Below are positions 38,164 to 46,826 of a DNA stretch of 64,000 bases, in pieces. The DNA comes from Nocardia miyunensis NBRC 108239 (GTDB lineage: Bacteria > Actinomycetota > Actinomycetes > Mycobacteriales > Mycobacteriaceae). The notes below the pieces were generated by a model. The model saw nothing but the letters and a program-made list of their open reading frames with translations, was not told where the DNA came from and made no database searches. The DNA lies in the NCBI RefSeq assembly GCF_001613065.1, contig NZ_BDBQ01000044.1:62001-126000 (forward strand), given 5' to 3'. How positions within the stretch are numbered: position 1 is the first letter of the stretch; each line of letters begins with the position of its first letter. A program made the translations under genes and the position numbers.

Positions 38164-39219
38164 ATGATCATCGACTGTCACGGTCACTTCACCACGGCCC
38201 CACCCGCACTCGGGAAATGGCGTGAGCGCCAGATCAAATCGTTCGAGGATTCCGGCGCGCGCGTGTCGCCGAGCGAACTGGAGATCAGCGACGAGGAGAT
38301 CCGCGCCGCCATCGAACAGGGCCAGCTGAAACTGCAGATCGAGCGCGGCACCGACCTCACGATCTTCTCGCCGGGCGCGGGAAAGATGGCGCACCACTAC
38401 GGCGATGCGCAGACCAGCCTGGTGTGGTCGCAGGTCAGCAACGACCTCATCGCGCGAGTCTGCGGACTGTTCCCGGACCGGTTCATCGGCGCGTGCCAGC
38501 TGCCGCAGTCGCCCGGTGATGCGCTGGCGGAATCCGTGCGCGCCTCGGCGGCGGAGCTCGAGCGCTGCGTCACCGAACACGGATTCGTCGGCTGCCTGCT
38601 CAATCCGGACCCGTCCGACGGGTATTGGCAGGCGCCGCCGCTGACCGATCGGATCTACTACCCGCTCTACGAGAAGCTGGTGGAACTCGACGTGCCCGCG
38701 ATGATCCACGTCGCGATGTCCCGCAACTCGGCGATCCAGGGCACCTGCGCGCACTACCTCAACGGCGACACCTCGGTGTTCATGCAGCTGTGCCAGTCGG
38801 ATCTGTTCCAGGACTTCCCGACGTTGCGGATGATCATCCCGCACGGCGGCGGCGCGGTGCCGTATCACTGGGGTCGCTACCGCGGGATGATGATCGATCA
38901 GGGCCGCCCGTCGCTGGAAGAAGCGTTGCTGCACAACGTCTTCTTCGACACCTGCGTCTATCACAAGCGCGGCCTGGAACTGCTCACCGACATCATTCCC
39001 GCGCAGAACGTGCTGTTCGCGTCGGAGATGATCGGCGCGGTCCGCAGCGTGGACCCGGAGACCGGACGCCGCTTCGACGACACCAAGGCGACTCTGGACA
39101 CCATCGATTCGATCACCGACGAGGATCGCGCGGCGATCTACGGCGGCAACGCATTACGCGTCTTCCCGCGTCTGGCGGCGGCGTTGCAGAACAAGAAGCA
39201 GCAGGAGGTTGCGCAGTGA
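38164..39219 (+). CDS. LigJ-like 4-oxalomesaconate hydratase (amidohydrolase superfamily)
   Basis: The 351-residue product starts MIIDCHGHFTTAPP (HxH metal ligands) and ends with GAVRSVDPETGRRFDDTKAT and AIYGGNALRVFPRL, features that mark the LigJ branch. LigJ hydrates 4-oxalomesaconate to 4-carboxy-4-hydroxy-2-oxoadipate in the protocatechuate 4,5-cleavage pathway. GGAG precedes ATG 38164. The stop overlaps the GTG of the ThDP enzyme. The true substrate here may be a relative, since no LigAB dioxygenase is in the window. Confidence 0.75.
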   Translation: MIIDCHGHFTTAPPALGKWRERQIKSFEDSGARVSPSELEISDEEIRAAIEQGQLKLQIERGTDLTIFSPGAGKMAHHYGDAQTSLVWSQVSNDLIARVCGLFPDRFIGACQLPQSPGDALAESVRASAAELERCVTEHGFVGCLLNPDPSDGYWQAPPLTDRIYYPLYEKLVELDVPAMIHVAMSRNSAIQGTCAHYLNGDTSVFMQLCQSDLFQDFPTLRMIIPHGGGAVPYHWGRYRGMMIDQGRPSLEEALLHNVFFDTCVYHKRGLELLTDIIPAQNVLFASEMIGAVRSVDPETGRRFDDTKATLDTIDSITDEDRAAIYGGNALRVFPRLAAALQNKKQQEVAQ

Positions 39220-40865
39220 AGGTCTACGAAGCACTGGCGAACGCGTTCGCCGCCGAGGGCGCGACCCATGTCTTCGGCATGATGGGCGACGCCAACATGC
39301 ACTGGATGAACGCGCTGGCCGGGCACGGGACACGCCTGTACGAGGTGCGTCACGAGGGCTCGGGCCTGAGTATGGCGCACGGATTCGCCCGTGCCACCGG
39401 ACGTCCCGGTGTCGTGACCACGACCAGCGGCCCCGGCACCGCGCAGCTGGCCACCTCGATGATCGTGGCCAGCCGCGCCCGCATCCCGCTGGTCGCCTTC
39501 TGCGGGGAGACCTCGCTGGGTGACACCTCGGCCGTGCAGTACCTCGATCAGCGCCGGTTCGCCGCCGCGATCGAATGCGAGTTCCTCCAGGTCACCAAGG
39601 CGGACTCGGCCGAAGACATTGTGCAGCAAGCGTTCTACCGCGCCCGGACCGAATCCCGGCCGGTGATGATCAGCGCGCCATTCGACGTGCAGTTGCAGGA
39701 GTTCGACGGCTTCAACGAGTACGTCCCGTCCACCGATCTCATCCGGCCCCCGACGCTGCTGCCGAATCCGGAGCGGATCGCGCGGGCGGTCGAGCTGATC
39801 GCGGCCGCGAAACGTCCGGTCATCATCGGCGGGCGCGGGGCGCGGCGGGCCGAGGCCGGTGCGCAGATCCTCGAGTTGCAGCGCCGGACCGGAGCCCTGC
39901 TCGCCACCACGTTGCAGGCCAAGAACTGGCTGTACGGGGAGAGCGACTATCACGTCGGGATCGCGGGCCTGTTCGGCAGCAAGATCGCGATGGAGCTGCT
40001 GCAGGAGGCCGACTGCGTGATCGCGGTGGGCGCGAGCCTCAATCACTACACGATCGAGAGCGGATACCTGTTCCCCGAGGCGAGTTTCGTGCAGATCGAT
40101 ACCGCACCGCACCTCGTGATGGGCAACGGCCGGGTGGCCGACGCCTACGTTCAGGCCGACGCGATCAGCGGTCTGAACGAGCTGAACGCCGCGCTCGACG
40201 CCCGCGGCGTCGAGCTGGAGGGCTTCCACACCACCGAGGTGCATCGCAAGCTGACCGCCCCGCTGATCGATCCGTCCGAATACCAAAGCGGCAATGGGCT
40301 TCTGGACCCGCGCGAGGCGATCGCGGTGATCGACGCCGAACTCCCCGGCGAGATCGGGCTCGTGCTGGGCAGCGGGCATCAGACCGACTTCGGCACGATG
40401 CTGTTCCAGCGCTCGCGCGAGATCACCTCGAACTACGGCATGTTCGGCGCGATCGGCCAGGCCCCGCTGCTCACCATCGGCATCGCCGTGGCGACCGGTG
40501 AGCCGACGTTCGTGGTCGAGGGTGACGCGAGTTTCCTGATGCACCTGTCGGAATTCGAAACCGCTTGCCGCTACGGGCTTCCCGTGCTCGTCGTCGTCAT
40601 GAACGACGAGGGGCTGGGCGCGGAGTACCACAAGTCCAAGGCCAAGGGACTGAACGCGGATCTGGCGCTGATCTCCACCCCGGAGCTGGGCGCTGTCGCG
40701 AAATCGCTGGGCGGCAACGGCGCGACCGTCCGCAACACCGATGAGCTGCGGGCCGCGCTGGCCGAATACGTCCGCGCACCCGGTCCCACGGTGATCGATG
40801 TCCGGATCACCCGTGACGTGATGAGCGTGCCCTATCGGCGCATCCAGTACGGCGAAGACGTGTGA
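39216..40865 (+). CDS. thiamine-diphosphate-dependent 2-oxo-acid enzyme
   Basis: The 549-residue product has the three ThDP-enzyme domains: the N-terminal pyrimidine-binding part with RHEGSGLSMAHGFARATG (catalytic Glu region, residues ~47-64), a central part, and the C-terminal pyrophosphate motif EGDASFLMHLSEFETACRYG (GDG...N variant). Acetolactate synthase, benzoylformate decarboxylase and phosphonopyruvate decarboxylase are family members; the reaction cannot be told. It probably decarboxylates or ligates a 2-oxo acid produced by the aldolase. GTG 39216 overlaps the previous stop. Confidence 0.8.
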   Translation: MKVYEALANAFAAEGATHVFGMMGDANMHWMNALAGHGTRLYEVRHEGSGLSMAHGFARATGRPGVVTTTSGPGTAQLATSMIVASRARIPLVAFCGETSLGDTSAVQYLDQRRFAAAIECEFLQVTKADSAEDIVQQAFYRARTESRPVMISAPFDVQLQEFDGFNEYVPSTDLIRPPTLLPNPERIARAVELIAAAKRPVIIGGRGARRAEAGAQILELQRRTGALLATTLQAKNWLYGESDYHVGIAGLFGSKIAMELLQEADCVIAVGASLNHYTIESGYLFPEASFVQIDTAPHLVMGNGRVADAYVQADAISGLNELNAALDARGVELEGFHTTEVHRKLTAPLIDPSEYQSGNGLLDPREAIAVIDAELPGEIGLVLGSGHQTDFGTMLFQRSREITSNYGMFGAIGQAPLLTIGIAVATGEPTFVVEGDASFLMHLSEFETACRYGLPVLVVVMNDEGLGAEYHKSKAKGLNADLALISTPELGAVAKSLGGNGATVRNTDELRAALAEYVRAPGPTVIDVRITRDVMSVPYRRIQYGEDV

Positions 40866-40979
40866 TCCACCGAAAGCCTTGCGGCGCGGACCTTCCGGAT
40901 CATCGCCGGGTATGCGGAAGGGCGTCGCCGCTCGCGGGCTGAACCGACGACATCATTCATCCGAACGAAAAGGCAAGAC

Positions 40980-41963
40980 ATGAGCAAGCTTTCGGTGGTT
41001 CTGGGGAATTACGCACACGGCAAGGCCCTGTTGAGCGGCGACGTCGCCATCGACGGGTACACCGTGGAACCGGTGACGGTGGAACCCGTCATCAGCGCGT
41101 ACCGCCGGATGATCCGCGACCTCGAATTCGACGTGTCCGAACTCGCCCCGACCTCCTATCTGCTGGCGCTGCAGGCCGGGGTGCCGCTCACCGCGATCCC
41201 CGTCTTCCTCAACCGCCGCTTCCACCACTCCGATGTGCAGTGCAGTGCGACGTCCGGCATCCGTGTCCCGAAGGACCTGGAGGGCAAGCGGGTCGGCGTG
41301 CGCGCCTACACCGTGACCACCGCGGTGTGGGTGCGCGGCATTCTGCGCGACGAGTACGGCGTCGACATCGACTCCATCACCTGGGTCGTGGACGACGACG
41401 ACCACATCGAGGGCCGCGCGCCGTCGAACGTCGAGCGGGTCACCGACGGCCGGTCACTGGGAGAGTTGTTGCGCGCCGGGGAGATCGACGCCGCACTCAG
41501 CGGCAACGCCGGAACCGGACGCGCGGGCGCACCCCGCACCGGCTGGCAGGCCACGACCGAGGAGCCCACCCTCGAGGACGGGCCGTACCCGCTGTTCGCC
41601 GATCCCGAGGTGCTCGCCACCGACTGGTACCTGCGCACGGGGATCTACCCGCTGCACTCGGTGATCGCGGTCCGCAGCGAACTCGTCCAGCGTGACCCGA
41701 ACCTACCCAGCGCGCTGTACGCCGCGTTCGCCGAGAGCAAGCGCCGCCAGGTCGAGGCGGACCCGGAGTGGTCGGCGCTGCCCCGGCTGGGCAAGCAGGC
41801 CAAGCAGATCGCCGGCGATCCGATTCCCTACGGTCTGCGGGCCAACGATGCCAGCCTGCGGGCACTGGTGAAGTTCTCCCGCGACCAGGGCCTGCTCGAC
41901 GCGGACTTCCCCAGCGAGCCCCAGAGCCTGTTCGAAGACGGGGGCGAGTACCCCGACGCCTGA
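40980..41963 (+). CDS. 4,5-dihydroxyphthalate decarboxylase-like protein, copy 3
   Basis: The 327-residue product, without signal peptide, carries GKRVGVRAYTVTTAVWVRG and YGVDIDSITWVVDDDDHIEG. Compared with copies 1 and 2 the QTTG motif is VTTA and the EGPHVAEY region is altered, so its substrate may differ. It is 115 bp after the ThDP enzyme gene and 45 bp before the amidohydrolase. GAAAAGG precedes the ATG. Confidence 0.75.
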   Translation: MSKLSVVLGNYAHGKALLSGDVAIDGYTVEPVTVEPVISAYRRMIRDLEFDVSELAPTSYLLALQAGVPLTAIPVFLNRRFHHSDVQCSATSGIRVPKDLEGKRVGVRAYTVTTAVWVRGILRDEYGVDIDSITWVVDDDDHIEGRAPSNVERVTDGRSLGELLRAGEIDAALSGNAGTGRAGAPRTGWQATTEEPTLEDGPYPLFADPEVLATDWYLRTGIYPLHSVIAVRSELVQRDPNLPSALYAAFAESKRRQVEADPEWSALPRLGKQAKQIAGDPIPYGLRANDASLRALVKFSRDQGLLDADFPSEPQSLFEDGGEYPDA

Positions 41964-42008
41964 CAAAGGCCGTCGAAAAAGCTTGTCCCACAAAGGAAAG
42001 ACTTATTC

Positions 42009-42866
42009 ATGGATATCATCGACACGCACTGCCACATCATCTCCGACGACACCACCCGATACGCGCGCGCACCGCTGGGCGGTAAGCAGTCCGGCTGGGC
42101 GTCCACCCGCCCGGTGACCGCGGACGGCATGATCGCGAGCATGGACGAGACCGGGATCAGCCGCTCGGTACTGGTCCAGGCCACCACCGCGTACGGCTAC
42201 GACAACTCCTACGTGCTGGACAGCCGGGCGCAGCGGCCCGATCGGTTCGTCGCGGTGGGCACGGTGGATCCGCTGCGGCCCGATGCCGCCGACAACCTCG
42301 CCGCGGCCGTCGGCGAGGGCGGCCTGGCCGGGGTTCGCCTGTTCACCAGCGGTAGCACCGTACCCATCCAGGGCGAATGGTTCGCGGCGCCGGAGACCTA
42401 CCCGTTCTGGGAGAAGGCCACCGATCTCGGCGTCACCGTCTGCCTGCAGATGCGGCTGGGCCCCGCGACCGCCCAGCTGGAGGAACTGCTGCGCCGATTC
42501 CCCTCGGTCTACATCCTGCTCGACCACATGGGCTATCCCGATATCGCGGCATCGCCCGCGGGCGCGGGCAAAGAGGTGGCGAGCCTGGCCCAGCACCCGG
42601 CCCTGCACCTCAAGCTCACCCACCGCAGCCTCGAACCCCTGCGCGATGTCGGCAAGGAGGCGGCGAGTTTCCTCGAGCCGGTCCTGGCCGCATTCGGCGC
42701 ACACCGCATCGCCTGGGGCTCCAACCTCCCCGCCGCGGAACAGTCCCTCCCCGAACTCCTGGCCCTTGCCCAGGGCGTCCTCGCCGACGTCCCGCAGGCC
42801 GATCGCGAGGAGATCTTCGCCGGGACCGCACGTCGCCTGTACCCGGGCCTGGTCGCATCGGTGTAG
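42009..42866 (+). CDS. amidohydrolase-superfamily hydrolase (LigI-like), copy 2
   Basis: The 285-residue product begins MDIIDTHCHIISDDTTRYA and ends with HRIAWGSNLPAAEQSLPEL, parallel to the protein at 32950-33807 along its whole length and of the same size. The two are paralogues in different operons of the island. LigI-type lactone hydrolysis is the nearest known reaction. GGAAAG precedes ATG 42009. It is the last gene of the plus-strand operon. Confidence 0.75.
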   Translation: MDIIDTHCHIISDDTTRYARAPLGGKQSGWASTRPVTADGMIASMDETGISRSVLVQATTAYGYDNSYVLDSRAQRPDRFVAVGTVDPLRPDAADNLAAAVGEGGLAGVRLFTSGSTVPIQGEWFAAPETYPFWEKATDLGVTVCLQMRLGPATAQLEELLRRFPSVYILLDHMGYPDIAASPAGAGKEVASLAQHPALHLKLTHRSLEPLRDVGKEAASFLEPVLAAFGAHRIAWGSNLPAAEQSLPELLALAQGVLADVPQADREEIFAGTARRLYPGLVASV

Positions 42867-43283
42867 TCGCTGACACCGCACCGCCAGGGCGAGCAGCACT
42901 TCGGCGAATACATTGCGCGCCTTGCTGATCGCCCCGGCGGTGACAGTGACCACCCACTTGCCCGCGGTTTACCGGCTACTCCGTAGCCGACTCGTCCTCA
43001 GGCGGTGGACTCGACGGAGTCTCGGCGAATATGGTGCGCGCCTTGCCATTCAGCCGGGTGAGCATGGCCCGATGAGGGGCCCGGGCCCAGCCGACTCGAT
43101 GACGTCGCGGTATCGCGGCGCTACCTGTCGACGGTGAGACCGGATTCACGCCTCTCACGAAGTATCCGAATGCCAGCGGAACAGCTTGCAGTCCAGTGGA
43201 TTTGATCGCAGATCACCAGCCGCGGCCTTCCGGGAACCGATCAGCTGGCCCTGAACAGCGGGTTGCCGTGCGCAGTCGAGCAT
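42867..43283. other. 417-bp gap with a diverged direct repeat
   Basis: TCGGCGAATACATTGCGCGCC (in two parts: TCGGCGAATA, then TGCGCGCCTTGC) at ~42901-42926 recurs with few changes at ~43021-43046. On the minus strand the two copies read ISKARNVFAE and LNGKARTIFAE. They may be remnants of a small duplicated coding sequence. No intact gene is seen. Confidence 0.3.
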
Positions 43284-44516
43284 TCAGCGTGCGGCCGGAA
43301 CCGGGGGCTGGGCGCGGTCGGCGAGATCGGTGGATTCGTCGGCCCACGCTGCGGTCGGGCGGACGACGCCGGTTGCGATGAGTTCGCGGGCGGCTCTGAT
43401 GTCGCGGGGGCGGCCGACGGATACGGCTCCGACGAGTGCGCCTCCGGCGAGGGCCAGTGCGGTGAAGTCGCGGGAGTCGATCGATCCTCGGACGATCAGT
43501 TCGTCGTACGAGCAGGTCCAGCCCGCGAATTGGAGACTGACACCGTACTGAGTGGACCATCCCCATGGCACATCGATATCGGTGATCTGTTGTCCCAGTA
43601 TTGATTTCGCGACGGCCCTGCCATCCGCCAGGGCGCTGTTCCAGTGTTCGCCACGCTCGTGGCGGTCGCGCGGGCGGTTGAAGCGGCTGGCCGCGTCTCC
43701 GGCGGCGTAGACACCCGAGGTCGAGGTCCGGTACTGCTCGTCCACGAGAATGCCGTCGTACACGGCGATTCCGGCGGTTCTGGCAAGGGCGGTGTCGGGA
43801 ACAGCGCCGATTGCGACCAGGGCGGAGGAGGCCGTCCAGGTGCGTCCGTCCGTGGCCGTCGCGACCACTCCCCGCCTGTCGATCTGCTCGAGCCGGGCGA
43901 GGCGGACGCCATTCTCGATCCGGACCCCGTGCTCGGCGTGCAGATCTGCGACCAGAGTCGAAACCTCTGGTGGCACAGTGCGATCCAAGGGCGCGGCACC
44001 CGAGTGCAGGATCCGCACATCCGCTCCCAGGCCCCGAGCCGTTGCGGCGACCTCGAGACCGACCAGGCCCGCACCCACGATCAGCAACGGGCCGTCGTCG
44101 ATCGCCGCACGCAGCGGCGCGATATCCGCGACGCGGCGCAGCGACCGAACCCGCACGGGCGGATGCTGTTCCAGGCGTCGCGCTCGCGCACCGGTGGCCA
44201 GCAGCAGCGCGTCGTAGTCGAGCGACTCGCCGGTGCTCAGCCACAGGCGGCGGCGGTCGGTATCGATATCTGCGACCATGGTGGCCACCCGCAGTTCGAT
44301 ATCGCTTTCAGCCCAATACTTTTCGGGTTCGAGCAGGCACCGGTCGATCTCGCGGGTCCCGTCGAGCAGATCCTTCGACACCATCGGGCGGCGATAGGGA
44401 CCGTGGTGTTCCGCGCCGACGAGCACGATCCGCCCGGTGTATCCCTCGGCGCGCAGGGTCCGGGCCGCGGTCGCACCGGCCGGTCCGGCGCCCGCGATCA
44501 CGATCCGATCCGTCAT
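43284..44516 (-). CDS. rubB: rubredoxin reductase (NAD(P)H-dependent FAD enzyme)
   Basis: The 410-residue product is a ferredoxin/rubredoxin reductase-type flavoprotein: FAD motif IVIAGAGPAGATAA at residues 4-17, NAD motif LLIVGAGLVGLEVAATA near 145, and the FAD-contacting SGVYAAGDAA near 275. It passes electrons from NAD(P)H to the rubredoxins for AlkB. The ATG overlaps the rubredoxin stop (ATGA at 44513-44516). It is last of the alk operon. Confidence 0.85.
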   Translation of the reverse strand: MTDRIVIAGAGPAGATAARTLRAEGYTGRIVLVGAEHHGPYRRPMVSKDLLDGTREIDRCLLEPEKYWAESDIELRVATMVADIDTDRRRLWLSTGESLDYDALLLATGARARRLEQHPPVRVRSLRRVADIAPLRAAIDDGPLLIVGAGLVGLEVAATARGLGADVRILHSGAAPLDRTVPPEVSTLVADLHAEHGVRIENGVRLARLEQIDRRGVVATATDGRTWTASSALVAIGAVPDTALARTAGIAVYDGILVDEQYRTSTSGVYAAGDAASRFNRPRDRHERGEHWNSALADGRAVAKSILGQQITDIDVPWGWSTQYGVSLQFAGWTCSYDELIVRGSIDSRDFTALALAGGALVGAVSVGRPRDIRAARELIATGVVRPTAAWADESTDLADRAQPPVPAAR

Positions 44517-44698
44517 GCGCGACTGACCTCCACCATCTCGAAATCGGCCTTGGCGGCGCCGCAATCCGGGCAGGACCAGTCCTCGGGAATGTCGTCCCAG
44601 CGGGTGCCGGGAGCGATGTCGTCCTCGGGCCAGCCCAGCGCCTCGTCGTACTCGAAACCGCATACCAGACAACGGAACAGCTTGTAATCGGTGGTCAT
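44513..44698 (-). CDS. rubA2: rubredoxin, AlkG2 type
   Basis: The 61-residue product has the two CxxCG/CPDCG iron-binding knuckles: FRCLVCGFEYDE and DWSCPDCGAAKADFE. It is of the AlkG2 type, the form able to carry electrons to AlkB in known systems. It lies between rubA1 and rubB with 4-bp overlaps at each side. Confidence 0.9.
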   Translation of the reverse strand: MTTDYKLFRCLVCGFEYDEALGWPEDDIAPGTRWDDIPEDWSCPDCGAAKADFEMVEVSRA

Positions 44699-44883
44699 CG
44701 GGACTCCCTTCCGGACATATCGGTGACGGCGTCGAAATCGACCTTCTCCCGGACGCCGCAGTCGGGACAGCACCACTCGTCGGGGACCGCGGACCAGGGT
44801 GTTCCGGGCGGGAATCCTTCGCGTGCGGCGCCGACGGTCTCGTCGTAGACGTAATCGCAGACCGGGCAGCGATACGCGGCCAT
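44695..44883 (-). CDS. rubA1: rubredoxin, AlkG1 type
   Basis: The 62-residue product has YRCPVCDYVYDE, where Asp replaces the usual Gly after the second Cys, and EWCCPDCGVREKVDF. This CxxCD knuckle marks the AlkG1 type, which usually cannot replace AlkG2 in alkane hydroxylation; its partner is unsettled. The start overlaps the alkB stop at base 44883 (ATGA). Confidence 0.9.
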   Translation of the reverse strand: MAAYRCPVCDYVYDETVGAAREGFPPGTPWSAVPDEWCCPDCGVREKVDFDAVTDMSGRESR

Positions 44884-46112
44884 CACCGCGCTCCGTACTT
44901 CGCCAGGACCCGTTCGCGTTGCGCGGGTTGGATATTCACGCGGGTGATGTCGCCGTCGTAGTGGTCCAGCACCCGGTGATCCATCACCCTGCGCCACAGC
45001 GGCGGGATATAGGCCAGCGTGATCATGCTGGCGTAGCCGCTGGGCAGATTCGGCGCACCGTCCATACTGCGCAGGATCTGGTACCGCCGAGTGGGATTCG
45101 CGTGATGATCGCTGTGCCGCTGCAGGTGGTACAGGAAGATGTTGGTCACGATGTGGTCGGAATTCCAGCTGTGTTCCGGGGTGCACCGCTCGTACCGTCC
45201 GCTCGCGGTCCGCTGCCGCAGCAGTCCGTAGTGCTCCAGATAATTCACCGTCTCCAGCAGCGAGAAACCGTAGACGGCCTGCAGGACCAGATACGGCAGG
45301 ATCGCCGGTCCGAAGATCGCGGCCAGCACGCCCCACAGCACGAGCGTCATCAGCCAGGCGTTGAGGATGTCGTTGCGAATCGTCCACGGGCTCTTGCCCA
45401 TCCGACCCAGCCGGGTCTTCTCCAGCGCCCACGACGAGCGCAGACTGCCCCAGACGCTGCGCGGCAGGAAGGTCCAGAAATTCTCGCCGAAGCGGGCGCT
45501 GGCGGGATCCTCCGGCGTGGCCACCCGCACGTGATGCCCGCGATTGTGCTCGATGTAGAAGTGGCCGTAGGCGGTCTGGGCCAGGGTGATCTTCGAGAGC
45601 CAGCGTTCGAGCTCGTCCTTCTTGTGGCCGAGTTCGTGGGCGGTATTGATGCCCACGCCGCCCATCGTGCCGATGCTCAGCGCCAGGCCGATCTTGGACA
45701 CCACGCTCAGACCGCCGTCGATGCCCAGCCAGGACAGATTCGCCGCGGTCCACAGGTAACTCGCGAAGACCAGGCTGACCAGCTGGAACGGGATGTACGC
45801 GTACGTGCAGTAGCGGTAGTACCGGTCGTTCTCCAGCTGCTCCATCACCTCCTCCGGAGGGTTCTGCCCGTCGGGACCGAAGAACCGGTCCAGGCTCGGC
45901 AGCAGCACATAGACCAGGATCGGGCCGATCCACCACCACACCGGGCTGACCGCCTGCCAGCCGAACCAGTTGAACGCCCGGACCAGCGCCGCCGCGACCA
46001 GCAGTGCGGTCGGCGCGACCAGACCCAGCAGCCACAGATATCGCTTGCGATCGCGCCATTGCCGGGGTCCGGCCGCGGTGGGCCCCGATTCGCCGATCCG
46101 AGAGGAAGTCAT
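44883..46112 (-). CDS. alkB: alkane 1-monooxygenase
   Basis: The 409-residue integral-membrane di-iron hydroxylase has all histidine boxes: NTAHELGHKKDE, EHNRGHHVRV, the HYGLLRQ box and LQRHSDHHANP. It oxidises medium-chain n-alkanes to 1-alkanols. It is first in the alkB-rubA1-rubA2-rubB operon, typical of Nocardia and Rhodococcus. ATG 46112 lies just inside a palindrome-rich control region shared with the divergent TetR gene. Confidence 0.95.
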   Translation of the reverse strand: MTSSRIGESGPTAAGPRQWRDRKRYLWLLGLVAPTALLVAAALVRAFNWFGWQAVSPVWWWIGPILVYVLLPSLDRFFGPDGQNPPEEVMEQLENDRYYRYCTYAYIPFQLVSLVFASYLWTAANLSWLGIDGGLSVVSKIGLALSIGTMGGVGINTAHELGHKKDELERWLSKITLAQTAYGHFYIEHNRGHHVRVATPEDPASARFGENFWTFLPRSVWGSLRSSWALEKTRLGRMGKSPWTIRNDILNAWLMTLVLWGVLAAIFGPAILPYLVLQAVYGFSLLETVNYLEHYGLLRQRTASGRYERCTPEHSWNSDHIVTNIFLYHLQRHSDHHANPTRRYQILRSMDGAPNLPSGYASMITLAYIPPLWRRVMDHRVLDHYDGDITRVNIQPAQRERVLAKYGAR

Positions 46113-46125
46113 ATCGCACTCCGTT

Positions 46126-46175
46126 TACACAATTGCAGAATGTGTATCTAGTGAATACAACTTATGATGAGTTGT
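46126..46175. promoter_or_regulatory. overlapping palindromes between alkB and its TetR regulator
   Basis: Three inverted repeats overlap: TACACA/TGTGTA (46126-46146), TGTAT/ATACA (46143-46159) and ACAACT/AGTTGT (46157-46175). The arms are 5-6 bp with 7-9 bp spacers and AT-rich surroundings. They fill most of the 96-bp gap between alkB and the TetR gene. They probably form operator sites for the TetR protein and the two divergent promoters. Confidence 0.5.
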
Positions 46176-46208
46176 CAACGACGGAGTCACTCGAGGAGCT
46201 GATGTACG

Positions 46209-46826
46209 ATGATCGCCGTGGCTGAAGCGCCGAATTTTCAGAGTGAGATGCGCCTACTCCTGCGCGAACGGGCTCTGGACGCCGCCCGGGAGGTGGTCTG
46301 CACCGAGGGCTGGGGGGCGGTGAACATGTCCCGCATCGCCAAGGACGTCGGCATCAGCCGTCCGGTGCTCTACAAGGAGATCGGCACCCGCCAGGCCCTG
46401 GCCGACGCCCTCATCGAACGCGAACTCGGCACCTTCCTGAGCGGCATCGTCGACACCCTCGCCGAACACCCCGCCGACCCGATCACCGGCATGACCCGCG
46501 CGGCCGACTACACCCTGCGCACCGGCGCGGACAACACCCTGCTCAAAGCGGTCCTGTCCGGCCGCCACAGCGGCGACACCACCCTGCTGCCCGCCCTGGT
46601 CACCGAACCCGAACCGGTCCTGGGCCGCGCGGTCGCCGCACTCATCGCCGCCATGCGCGAACGCTACGAACTCCCCACCCTGTCCGACGACGACCTCGAA
46701 TCACTGATCGAAATCCTCGTCCGCCTAACCCTGAGCCACCTGTTCCAGCCCATCGGCCCCACCGACCGCGCGGTCACCCAGATCGCGTTGGTGATCACCC
46801 GGGTCTTCACGGGCATGTCCGCGTAG
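46209..46826 (+). CDS. TetR regulator of the alkB operon
   Basis: The 205-residue product has an N-terminal TetR HTH domain (AREVVCTEGWGAVNMSRIAKDVGISRPVLYKEI across residues ~22-55). It is divergent from alkB, in the place of the AlkU/AlkX regulators of Rhodococcus and Mycobacterium. These respond to fatty acids or their derivatives from alkane oxidation. ATG 46209 has GAGGAG about 10 bases upstream. The ligand is inferred from the family. Confidence 0.85.
   Translation: MIAVAEAPNFQSEMRLLLRERALDAAREVVCTEGWGAVNMSRIAKDVGISRPVLYKEIGTRQALADALIERELGTFLSGIVDTLAEHPADPITGMTRAADYTLRTGADNTLLKAVLSGRHSGDTTLLPALVTEPEPVLGRAVAALIAAMRERYELPTLSDDDLESLIEILVRLTLSHLFQPIGPTDRAVTQIALVITRVFTGMSA

Noticed and set aside
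38625..40865. Apparent 746-residue protein including the ThDP enzyme
   Set aside because: The extra N-terminal part is an out-of-frame reading of the LigJ-like gene; the true start is GTG 39216.
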